A stretch of DNA of 6,509 nucleotides. It comes from Candidatus Omnitrophota bacterium. GTDB taxonomy: Bacteria; Omnitrophota; Koll11; JAHIPI01. The translations under genes and the position numbers were made by a program. The first letter of the stretch is position 1; every line of letters begins with the position of its first letter. Below, in pieces: positions 1-5,791 of the stretch. The stretch spans positions 1 to 6,509 of the forward strand of contig JAQUMG010000102.1 of assembly GCA_028718265.1 (NCBI GenBank), read 5' to 3'. Under the pieces are notes generated by a model. That model saw nothing but the letters and a program-made list of their open reading frames with translations. It did no database searches and had not been told where the DNA came from.

Positions 1-737
1 GGGTAGTTGACCTATTGGAAGAACGGTACCCGAATTTCCCCGGACTAAATCTGTCGTGGGAAGTACGCGAAGGTATAGTTAAACATAATACCCTTTACGA
101 CCACCCGCAAATAGTGGCAAACTTTGACTTAAAATCACTGCCGCTTATGGAGACACAGGTGGTAGACGTCGCGGATGAAATCGCGTATGACAACCATGAT
201 CTGGACGACGGAATAACAAACGGTATGATAACCGAATCTCAATTAAAAAAGGTTGACCTGTGGAGAGATGCCCATGGCATGGTAAACAAAAAATACAACG
301 GATTATCCGACGAGAAAAGGAAGTATCAGATAATAAGGGCATTAATCGACATCCAGGTCACCGACTTAATACGCCAGAGCGAAAAGAACATCAAGAAACT
401 CAATATTAAATCGCCGGAAGCAGCCAAAAAACTGGAAGCCAAAGTCATACGATTTGGCGACGAAATGTTTAAAAGACGAAAGCCGCTGCGGAAGTTTCTC
501 ATGGACAATCTTTACCAGCATTATAGGGTCATACGAATGTCCGACAAAGCCCACCGGTTCATAAAAAAACTTTTCGAGGTTTACCTGACCAGGCCGCAGC
601 AATTGCACCCCAGTGCGCAAAAAAGGCTGAAAAAAGAAGGTGCGCACCGGGTCATCTGTGATTACATAGCAGGCATGACGGATCGTTATGCTTTGGATGA
701 ATATAAAAAATTTTTCGAACCGTACGAAAGAGTATAA
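1..737 (+). CDS. dgt: dGTP triphosphohydrolase-like protein (HD superfamily), 5'-truncated
   Basis: This is the C-terminal ~245 residues of a dGTPase-family protein. The family hydrolyses dNTPs to the deoxynucleoside and tripolyphosphate in the cytosol and tunes dNTP pools. The reading frame is open from base 3, so the gene starts upstream of the window; the TTG at 15 is an internal Leu codon, not a start. Recognisable family blocks are R-Y-P-x-F-P-G-L-N-L-S-W-E-V-R-E-G-I-V-K-H near the left edge and V-V-D-V-A-D-E-I-A-Y followed by H-D-L-D-D-G at about 159-212. The Asp in that second block belongs to the last metal-binding element of the HD fold. The first H and HD motifs lie outside the window, so catalytic completeness cannot be judged. 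The C-terminal half is helical and basic, as usual in this family. The stop is 3 bp before the pilT-like ATG, suggesting co-transcription. Confidence 0.9.
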   Translation, partial: VVDLLEERYPNFPGLNLSWEVREGIVKHNTLYDHPQIVANFDLKSLPLMETQVVDVADEIAYDNHDLDDGITNGMITESQLKKVDLWRDAHGMVNKKYNGLSDEKRKYQIIRALIDIQVTDLIRQSEKNIKKLNIKSPEAAKKLEAKVIRFGDEMFKRRKPLRKFLMDNLYQHYRVIRMSDKAHRFIKKLFEVYLTRPQQLHPSAQKRLKKEGAHRVICDYIAGMTDRYALDEYKKFFEPYERV

Positions 738-740
738 AAC

Positions 741-1835
741 ATGAATATATCCGACTTGTTTAAAACAATGATCAAGAAAGATGCCTCTGATATACATCTG
801 AAAGTCGGCAGTATGCCGATATACAGAATAAATAAGCAGCTCGTTCCCCAGGAGGAGTACAAAAAATTCACAAAAGACGAGATGGAAGAAGTAATATCTC
901 AGATTACTACCGAGTCACAGCGGAAGGAATTTGATGAAAAAAGCGAGATTGATTTTGCCTATATTGCTGACGGAATAGGCAGGTTCAGAGTAAATATATT
1001 CCGGCAGCGCGGCGAAACCGGCATAGTCATGAGGCGTATAAAAGAGGAAATACCGACGTTTGCAGAATTGAACCTCCCGCCTATTTTGGAAAAAGTTGCC
1101 ATGTCTGAACGGGGCATTATTTTGGTAACCGGCGCAAGTTCTACCGGAAAAAGCACTACCCTGGCGAGTATGATAAACTACATAAATATGAATAAGAAAA
1201 AACATATAATGACGCTTGAAAACCCTATCGAATATCTACATTCGGATAAAAAATCAGTCATAAACCAGCGGGAAATAGGCGTCGATACCGACTCGTTTCA
1301 CGCAGCGCTTAAGCACATTATGCGCCAGGATCCGGATATAATAGTAATAGGCGAGATGCGGGACAGGGAAAGCGTAATGACTTCCATCTCTGCCGCAGAA
1401 AGCGGACATGTAGTATTAAGCTCTTTCCATGCCGAGGACACGGTGCAGGCCATCGTAAGATTGCTTGACTTTTTTCCTTACAGCGAAAAGGAACAGGCGC
1501 GTATGCAGCTTGCCGGTAATCTTAAGGCCATCACCTGCCAGCGGTTGTTAAAAAAACGCGGCGCAGAAGACGAAGGACTGATACCGGTAGTAGAAATACT
1601 TGTCGTAACTCCGATAGTCGCCAGATTGATACGCGAAAATAAACTAAAGGATATTTATAAGGCGCTGCAACACGGCGAAGATGGTATGTGCAATTTCAAC
1701 ATGTCCATCATTGACCTATATAAAAAGAATCTGATAACAAAAGAAGAGGCGCTTTCGAAATCGAATAGTCCCGAGACACTGAAAATCAACCTCAAGGGAA
1801 TATTTCTGGATGAAGACAAAGGAATATTAGGGTAA
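741..1835 (+). CDS. pilT: Type IV pilus retraction ATPase, PilT/PilU family
   Basis: This 364-residue protein has the usual PilT length. PilT-family hexamers sit at the cytoplasmic base of type IV pili and power pilin disassembly, giving twitching motility, adhesion or DNA uptake. The N-terminal PAS-like part has the D-A-S-D-I-H-L block (14-20). The ATPase core has Walker A G-A-S-S-T-G-K-S (131-138), an Asp-box-like stretch L-E-N-P-I-E-Y (159-165), Walker B D-P-D-I-I-V-I-G-E-M-R-D (198-209) and a His box around H230 (S-F-H-A-E-D-T). A version of the PilT C-terminal R-x-L-I-R-E motif is at about 295-299, and the tail L-I-T-K-E-E-A-L (331-338) is typical. The Asp box carries Asn where PilT normally has Asp. 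PilT and PilU are hard to separate from one copy. The ATG is 3 bp after dgt and has only a weak AAAGAG-type ribosome site, so translation may be coupled. Confidence 0.93.
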   Translation: MNISDLFKTMIKKDASDIHLKVGSMPIYRINKQLVPQEEYKKFTKDEMEEVISQITTESQRKEFDEKSEIDFAYIADGIGRFRVNIFRQRGETGIVMRRIKEEIPTFAELNLPPILEKVAMSERGIILVTGASSTGKSTTLASMINYINMNKKKHIMTLENPIEYLHSDKKSVINQREIGVDTDSFHAALKHIMRQDPDIIVIGEMRDRESVMTSISAAESGHVVLSSFHAEDTVQAIVRLLDFFPYSEKEQARMQLAGNLKAITCQRLLKKRGAEDEGLIPVVEILVVTPIVARLIRENKLKDIYKALQHGEDGMCNFNMSIIDLYKKNLITKEEALSKSNSPETLKINLKGIFLDEDKGILG

Positions 1836-1836
1836 A

Positions 1837-3336
1837 ATGAAAGAGCTTGAACATCAAAAAGATCTATATAATCAACTGGTAAAAAGCGACAGCTTTAAGA
1901 AAGAAACGTCCACTCTCAAATCTTTATTCAAAGCTTCGATATGGTGGCTTGCCGAAGAATCGGATAAAATGCCTATCGTCGGCATGGGTAAACCGGTACC
2001 TCTTTTCTGCACAAAAAATCCTCCGGCAAAGGCTGCCTGCGTAAAAAGACTTCATCGAATATTAAATACGGCAAAAACAACCAAAAAACCGGTCCGGTTT
2101 GACTGTGGTACATCGGCAAAAGGAATCTGCATCCCGATCGTGCAGGGCGATAGGGTATATGGCTATATCGGCATATGTCATTCGCGAAGCAAAATAAGTG
2201 CCGATATGGTTTCGCTGTTTTCTAATTTCATCGACGGGCTTATACGGGAGTTTCAGAAGGAAAGTGAACTGGCTAAGCTTTATGAGACTATAAGGCCCAG
2301 AGCGATCGCACTTTCGACAATCCACACTATTCACAGAATATTAAGCTCCACCCTGCACATTGATGAACTATTACCCAAAATGGCGCGCCTGTGCCTGCAG
2401 GTACTGAGGGCTGAACGTTGCTGTATCTTTCTCGCTAACGGAAATCAAAAACCTACCGTTATACACGTTGCGGCCAACGGCGGCAATGGCGTAAGAAAAG
2501 AGACCGGCTTTGATAAGCGTCGGTGTGCAAGGTTAATCCGCAATGAGGTCCTAGCCAAAGGCAAAATCATAATGAATAAAAATACGCTGTGCGTTCCATT
2601 GACCGACGAAGATGTAGTCGGCGCAATATGCGCGATGGGCAAAAACGACAAGACGCCTTTTAATATTTTTGACAAAGAGATACTGACAACTCTCTCCGAA
2701 CAAGCGGCTATTGCAATCAAAAACGCTAAACTTTATAAAGAGCAGGAGGATATTACGCTCGGGAGCATAAAATCTTTGGCGGCCATTCTGGCTACCCGCG
2801 CGCACGGAAACTATAAGCCGAAAGAATCATTCATAAAAATAATTCTGGCCATAGGCAGAGAGCTCCAGCTCGGTCCCGAAGATTTGCGAAACCTGCATTA
2901 TGCCGCGCTTTTGCATGACGCAGGGCAAATAGGGTTTCCTGATAAAATACTGACAAAACGCGCGAAATTGACAGGCAAAGAATATGATATCATAAAACGA
3001 CATCCGAAAAAGAGCGTAAGCATAATAAAACATCTGAGCTTCCTGCAGCCGGTGATACCCATCATTCTGCACCACCATGAAAACTACGACGGCAGCGGTT
3101 ACCCCCAAGGGTTAAAAGGCAATCAAATCCCGCTGGGAGCAAAGATAATGGCAGTTGCGGGTGCTTTTAATGCGATGATTACAAAGCGGCCTTACCGCCA
3201 GAAAATAGACATAGAAAATGCGATATCGGAAATACAGAAAGGTGCCGGCAGCCAATTTGACCCGGAAGCCGTAAAGGCATTTCTCAGGATAATAAGAGAA
3301 AAAGATATTGTCGACCTCCTGAAAGCTAACAGGTAA
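1837..3336 (+). CDS. Multi-sensor protein: PocR/GAF-like domain, GAF domain and degenerate HD-GYP domain
   Basis: This 499-residue protein is probably cytoplasmic: no membrane segment is visible. Residues ~45-140 resemble a PocR-type ligand-sensing module, with C58, C68, C90, C98, C114 and the run G-I-C-I-P-I-V-Q-G-D-R-V-Y-G (96-109). Residues ~160-300 form a GAF domain (A-E-R-C-C-I-F-L at 192-199, L-S-E-Q-A-A-I-A-I at 286-294). Residues ~310-490 are an HD-GYP domain, a family that hydrolyses cyclic di-GMP. It keeps H360-D361, H389, H413-H414 and D-G-S-G-Y-P (418-423). It departs from the family at three key places: P328 where H-S-x-R-V normally supplies a His, Q364 for the Lys of HDxGK, and G442 for the metal-binding Asp. 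It may therefore be inactive or altered. The ATG lies 1 bp after the PilT stop, with AGGG at 1829-1832 as ribosome site. The pairing suggests, but does not prove, control of pilus activity. Confidence 0.88.
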   Translation: MKELEHQKDLYNQLVKSDSFKKETSTLKSLFKASIWWLAEESDKMPIVGMGKPVPLFCTKNPPAKAACVKRLHRILNTAKTTKKPVRFDCGTSAKGICIPIVQGDRVYGYIGICHSRSKISADMVSLFSNFIDGLIREFQKESELAKLYETIRPRAIALSTIHTIHRILSSTLHIDELLPKMARLCLQVLRAERCCIFLANGNQKPTVIHVAANGGNGVRKETGFDKRRCARLIRNEVLAKGKIIMNKNTLCVPLTDEDVVGAICAMGKNDKTPFNIFDKEILTTLSEQAAIAIKNAKLYKEQEDITLGSIKSLAAILATRAHGNYKPKESFIKIILAIGRELQLGPEDLRNLHYAALLHDAGQIGFPDKILTKRAKLTGKEYDIIKRHPKKSVSIIKHLSFLQPVIPIILHHHENYDGSGYPQGLKGNQIPLGAKIMAVAGAFNAMITKRPYRQKIDIENAISEIQKGAGSQFDPEAVKAFLRIIREKDIVDLLKANR

Positions 3337-3345
3337 TTTATAAAA

Positions 3346-3615
3346 TTGCAAAAATATCTGGACGTCGAAATCAACCGTAAAATTGTACGATTTTTCCTGG
3401 AGAATCCGTCCAGCATAGATACGTCACGCGGTATCGCTACATGGATAAATGAGGACGCAGCTAAAACAGAGAGTGCCCTGCATGACCTTGCCAAAGCCAA
3501 GATACTGGTCTTGCATCAGACGGCGCTGACTTCTGCATACGCCTGCACGCCCGACAAGAAAACTATTTCAAAAATACGATTGCATCTTGAACGAAAATAC
3601 AAAACCCCGAATTAA
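3346..3615 (+). CDS. Small winged-helix (HTH) domain protein
   Basis: This 89-residue basic protein has the pattern of a winged helix-turn-helix domain. There is an amphipathic helix (N-R-K-I-V-R-F-F-L-E-N-P, 10-21), a helix-turn-helix-like stretch (G-I-A-T-W-I then A-K-T-E-S-A-L-H-D-L, ~29-48), and an I-L-V-L-H segment (53-57) followed by a wing ending in A-Y-A-C-T. A DNA-binding role is inferred from fold pattern only; I cannot assign a regulator family. The only sensible start is the TTG at 3346: no ATG or GTG exists near the N-terminus. An AGGT at 3331-3334, inside the end of the upstream gene, is a weak, distant ribosome site. The ORF is in the same frame as the HD-GYP gene and only 9 nt after its stop, so it could be a detached output domain or simply a coupled operon gene. 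Confidence 0.72.
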   Translation: MQKYLDVEINRKIVRFFLENPSSIDTSRGIATWINEDAAKTESALHDLAKAKILVLHQTALTSAYACTPDKKTISKIRLHLERKYKTPN

Positions 3616-3626
3616 AGCGCACATCC

Positions 3627-3630
3627 GGAG
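3627..3630 (+). promoter_or_regulatory. Ribosome binding site for the AsmA-like gene
   Basis: GGAG lies 6 nt before the ATG at 3637, a good Shine-Dalgarno match with normal spacing. It supports this ATG as the start and lies in the 21-bp gap after the winged-helix gene. Confidence 0.7.
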
Positions 3631-3636
3631 TAAATA

Positions 3637-4350
3637 ATGAAAATAACTACCGGTAATTTAGTAAAAACGGTGCTGATTTTATTCTGCGCGGCCTGCTGCC
3701 TGCTGCTTATCCCTATAAAATTAAATATAATCAACCATTTTATACTTTCGCCGTTTGAAAAAAAATTTGCCGCGACTATCCAGTTCAAAACTTCCAGGAT
3801 ATGGCTGCCGGGAAATATCCTTTTGGAGGGCGTTTCCGCTTCCGATAAGGGCGGGATGGTATGCCAGGCTGCGACTGTGAACATCAACTACAACATTGCA
3901 GCAATGTTATTGGGCAAAAAAGAGATGTTGTTTTCCGCGAAAGACGTAAAGTTCTATAAAGATATCGGATTGCTTAATTCCGTATCGCGCGTACTGACTA
4001 TGCCAACCATACCCAATGTCGATTTTAACACCATAGAAGGTGATTTTGATTTTCAGAAAGACGCCGTATTTATCAAAAAAGCGGCAGCATCAAATATGAA
4101 TATAGTAATAAGCGGCGATGGATTGATAAAAAAAGACGGCACGCTCGACTGCAATGTACACTTTTCATTCAATAAATCTATAGTCGGCACCATTCCGGAC
4201 ATAATAAAGACAACCTTGTTAAGCAATGAAAAGGACGGATGGATGGGTATTACGCTAAAAACCGCCGGTAATTACGCCAAACCTTCTCTTCGCATAAACA
4301 GCGATATGTTTCAACTGAATATAAAAGAGACCATCCTTAAGGTAAAATAG
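3637..4350 (+). CDS. Membrane-anchored AsmA-like protein of unknown function
   Basis: This 237-residue protein has one N-terminal hydrophobic segment (about 8-27: L-V-K-T-V-L-I-L-F then small and Leu residues), best read as an uncleaved signal anchor. A beta-rich periplasmic part follows. The layout I-Q-F ... W-L-P-G-N-I-L-L-E-G-V (48-66), then V-N-I-N-Y (81-85), then a C-terminal section with G-D-F-D-F, I-V-I-S-G-D-G, G-T-L-D-C-N-V and A-K-P-S-L-R-I resembles AsmA/TamB-type envelope proteins. In those, a final domain ends in a 'gtl..P.v' strand. The family is linked to lipid transport and outer-membrane assembly; the match here is by pattern only, and the protein is much shorter than classical AsmA (~600 residues). 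GspN-like proteins of type II secretion have a related look and are an alternative. It ends the first gene block; a new promoter follows 13 bp after its stop. Confidence 0.6.
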   Translation: MKITTGNLVKTVLILFCAACCLLLIPIKLNIINHFILSPFEKKFAATIQFKTSRIWLPGNILLEGVSASDKGGMVCQAATVNINYNIAAMLLGKKEMLFSAKDVKFYKDIGLLNSVSRVLTMPTIPNVDFNTIEGDFDFQKDAVFIKKAAASNMNIVISGDGLIKKDGTLDCNVHFSFNKSIVGTIPDIIKTTLLSNEKDGWMGITLKTAGNYAKPSLRINSDMFQLNIKETILKVK

Positions 4351-4362
4351 CCATTAGATATA

Positions 4363-4391
4363 TTGACTTATATGGCCTATATTGATATAAT
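4363..4391 (+). promoter_or_regulatory. Sigma-70-type promoter with extended -10
   Basis: The -35 box TTGACT (4363-4368) is separated by 17 bp from the -10 box TATAAT (4386-4391). TG at 4383-4384 adds an extended -10 element. Five of six and six of six positions match consensus at ideal spacing. Transcription would be expected to start near 4398. It lies in the largest intergenic gap of the window and points at the SPOR-domain gene, so it should drive the second gene block. A short inverted pair, GCCAT (4350-4354) and ATGGC (4372-4376), flanks the -35 box and could be an operator, but the arms are only 5 bp. Confidence 0.75.
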
Positions 4392-4419
4392 CCTATGAAA
4401 ATATATGTTATGCGTTACC

Positions 4420-4423
4420 GGAG
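4420..4423 (+). promoter_or_regulatory. Ribosome binding site selecting the GTG start at 4435
   Basis: GGAG lies 11 nt before the GTG at 4435. An ATG at 4405 is in the same frame but has no ribosome site and would lie only ~7 nt into the transcript predicted from the 4363-4391 promoter. The GTG is therefore the better start. Confidence 0.55.
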
Positions 4424-4434
4424 TTTATAAAAAC

Positions 4435-4989
4435 GTGGCAAAGGAAAACAATAATACAAACTATTCGAAGGAAAAACAGGCAGAATTTTTTTCCGAATTT
4501 CAGGCATCCGGCAATAATAAATTCGCCTATTTCAAGAAGGAGATGGCGCTCGGCAAGAAAATGGTATTGAGTGTCTCTTACGAAAACCTGGCGCTTTTCT
4601 TTATCGTCCTGATTATGGTAGTGGTGATTTTCTTCTCGCTCGGCGTTGAAAGGGGCAAGGGAATAGCCGTTAAAAACATGCGCGCGCGGGCAACGACTTC
4701 TGCAGGCAAGGCGGCGGATGAAAAAACGCCGACGGACGCCGGCAAAAAATCTGCCGATATAGCGTTTAAGCCGTACACTATTCAAATTATGGCAGTAAAA
4801 AAAATGGAAGAGGCTCAACAAGAAACAGCACGTTTGAACAATATGGGGTATAAGACTTTCATTATCCAGTCGAATGCATGGTACCATGTCTGCACCGGCA
4901 GATATGCAAGTACTGCGGAGCTGAATAATGACTTAGCGGCTATAAAACAAAAATATCCCAATTGCTACATCCGCAAAATAAAGAACTAA
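4435..4989 (+). CDS. Single-pass membrane protein with C-terminal SPOR domain
   Basis: With the GTG start the protein has 184 residues. An N-terminal cytoplasmic part of ~50 polar, charged residues (K-E-N-N-N-T-N-Y-S) is followed by one strongly hydrophobic helix (about 52-70, L-A-L-F-F-I-V-L-I-M-V-V-V-I). A Lys/Ala/Thr-rich linker comes next, then a SPOR domain (about 112-182) beginning Y-T-I-Q-I-M-A-V and ending C-Y-I-R-K-I. SPOR domains bind denuded septal peptidoglycan, so a role at division sites or the cell wall is likely; the topology (N-in, SPOR in the periplasm) fits FtsN-like proteins. There is no evidence that it is FtsN itself. Starting at ATG 4405 would add ten residues (M-L-C-V-T-G-V-Y-K-N) that look unconvincing. 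It is the first gene after the strong promoter and lies 14 bp ahead of the small basic protein gene. Confidence 0.8.
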   Translation: MAKENNNTNYSKEKQAEFFSEFQASGNNKFAYFKKEMALGKKMVLSVSYENLALFFIVLIMVVVIFFSLGVERGKGIAVKNMRARATTSAGKAADEKTPTDAGKKSADIAFKPYTIQIMAVKKMEEAQQETARLNNMGYKTFIIQSNAWYHVCTGRYASTAELNNDLAAIKQKYPNCYIRKIKN

Positions 4990-4992
4990 ATT

Positions 4993-5000
4993 AAGGAGGA
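4993..5000 (+). promoter_or_regulatory. Near-perfect ribosome binding site of the small basic protein gene
   Basis: AAGGAGGA, essentially the full complement of the 16S rRNA 3' end, ends 3 nt before the ATG at 5004. It is the strongest Shine-Dalgarno site in the window and suggests high translation of this gene compared with its neighbours. Confidence 0.85.
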
Positions 5001-5003
5001 ACA

Positions 5004-5396
5004 ATGTCGCAGCATCCAAGTTTAAAATCCAAGGGAAAAGAAAAAGCACATAGGTCAGTCTGGAAACGCTTTGAGAGGCTTAAGTTTTTGTCAGAAAAAG
5101 ATAAGTGGGCCGAAAGCGATTCCGTGTATGGATTAGAAAAAATCAAGCTATTAAAGGTCAAGATAAAGAAGGAGAAGGCTGCTGAGGCCGCTGCCGAAGG
5201 TACCGCCGGAGCTGAGGGTGCACCTGCACCTGCCGGAACTGCCGCCGCCGGGCAGGCCGGTAAGGGTGACTCTGCTGCAAAAGGAGCTGCTCCCGCTAAA
5301 GGCGCTGCTCCCGCAGGAAAAGGCACAGCCGGGAAACCTGCCGCGAAGGAAGAAGCAAAAGGTGCGGCAAAACAGGAAAAACCGGGTAAAAAGTAA
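5004..5396 (+). CDS. PVC-superphylum small basic protein with Ala/Lys/Gly/Pro-rich C-terminal extension
   Basis: The 130-residue product has two parts. Residues 1-57 match the pattern of the conserved small basic protein of Chlamydiae, Verrucomicrobia and other PVC bacteria: M-S-x-H-P-S-L-K, H-R-S-V-W-K-R-F-E-R-L (16-26), K-W (34-35), D-S-V-Y-G-L (39-44) and a basic K-x-K-I-K-K end. That family is proposed to bind ribosomal RNA or otherwise serve a basic housekeeping role; its exact function is not known to me. Residues 58-130 are low complexity, made almost only of Ala, Lys, Gly, Pro and Glu, with a tandem K-G-A-A-P-A pair (93-104). Known homologues are, as I recall, often little longer than the core, so the tail is unusual. 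It resembles the disordered basic tails of nucleic-acid-binding proteins. The start is fixed by an AAGGAGGA site. It sits between the SPOR and tRNA-binding genes. Confidence 0.8.
   Translation: MSQHPSLKSKGKEKAHRSVWKRFERLKFLSEKDKWAESDSVYGLEKIKLLKVKIKKEKAAEAAAEGTAGAEGAPAPAGTAAAGQAGKGDSAAKGAAPAKGAAPAGKGTAGKPAAKEEAKGAAKQEKPGKK
5280..5315 (+). repeat. Tandem 18-bp repeat inside the small basic protein gene
   Basis: Two adjacent 18-bp units (5280-5297 and 5298-5315) differ only at their sixth and last bases and encode K-G-A-A-P-A twice. This is a likely site of slippage or unit-number variation, since each unit keeps the frame. Confidence 0.7.
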
Positions 5397-5421
5397 CCCT
5401 CGCTATAACTTTTGGTGACCT

Positions 5422-5742
5422 ATGGTAAGTTTTGAAGATTTTAAAAAACTGGAGATCATTACAGCGCGCGTCGAAGAAGTCCGCGATCATCCCGATGCCA
5501 GCAAATTATTGATTCTTAAAATAGACACGGGCGAAGTCAAAAAAGAGATAATAGCGGGGATTAAAAATTATTACTCAAAAGAAAGCCTGGTTGGCAAAAA
5601 CATCGTAGTAGTCAACAATCTGGAACCGGCCGTGATCCGCGGCATCGAATCGAGTGCTATGCTATTAGCGGCTCAGGACGAGAATGGTATCAGTATAATC
5701 ATTCCCGAGAAGCCGGTAAAACCTGGCAGTAAGGTCAAATAA
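5422..5742 (+). CDS. Free-standing tRNA-binding domain protein (MetRS C-terminal / Trbp111-like)
   Basis: The 106-residue protein is a single OB-fold tRNA-binding domain of the type found at the C-terminus of methionyl-tRNA synthetase (MetRS) and as stand-alone Trbp111/CsaA-type proteins. Diagnostic blocks are F-K-K-L-E-I-I-T-A-R-V (7-17), H-P-D-A-S-K-L-L (23-30), A-G-I (45-47), L-V-G-K-N-I-V-V-V-N-N-L-E-P-A (56-70), and R-G-I-E-S-S-A-M-L-L-A-A (73-84). It probably dimerises and binds tRNA structure non-specifically, aiding aminoacylation in trans; databases often label such proteins 'methionine-tRNA ligase subunit beta'. Length is full for the single domain, so it is not a fragment of MetRS. 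The ATG has a GGTGA sequence at 5414-5418 as ribosome site. The gene lies 25 bp after the small basic protein gene and 49 bp before aroB. Confidence 0.88.
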   Translation: MVSFEDFKKLEIITARVEEVRDHPDASKLLILKIDTGEVKKEIIAGIKNYYSKESLVGKNIVVVNNLEPAVIRGIESSAMLLAAQDENGISIIIPEKPVKPGSKVK

Positions 5743-5791
5743 TAGCCGTAAGCGCTGAGACAATGCGCCGGGCTGGAATTCGAAACGGTAC

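Noticed and set aside
366..797. Reverse-strand ORF of 143 codons antisense to dgt and the pilT start
   Set aside because: It lies opposite well-recognised coding sequence and its product has no recognisable family pattern.
3658..3720. Possible lipoprotein signal from cysteines in the hydrophobic segment of the AsmA-like protein
   Set aside because: The residues before the cysteines do not fit a lipobox (no L-A/S-G/A-C pattern), and the segment looks like a signal anchor.
4405..4434. ATG at 4405 as start of the SPOR gene
   Set aside because: It lacks a ribosome site and falls almost at the predicted transcript start; GTG 4435 follows GGAG.
4408..4887. Reverse-strand ORF of 159 codons opposite the SPOR gene
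   Set aside because: The + strand shows a clear membrane helix and SPOR domain; the antisense product is Arg/His/Phe-rich without family features.
4877..4888. Perfect 12-bp palindrome CATGGTACCATG
   Set aside because: It is inside the SPOR coding sequence, and one or two such palindromes are expected by chance in a window of this size.
4991..5418. Extra open frames on both strands over the small basic protein gene
   Set aside because: They arise from the repetitive GC-rich composition of the Ala/Lys/Gly tail; the + strand frame with AAGGAGGA and the conserved core is the real one.
5743..5791. Possible terminator between the tRNA-binding gene and aroB
   Set aside because: Only 4-bp arms (CCGT/ACGG) can pair and there is no T-run, so no intrinsic terminator is supported.
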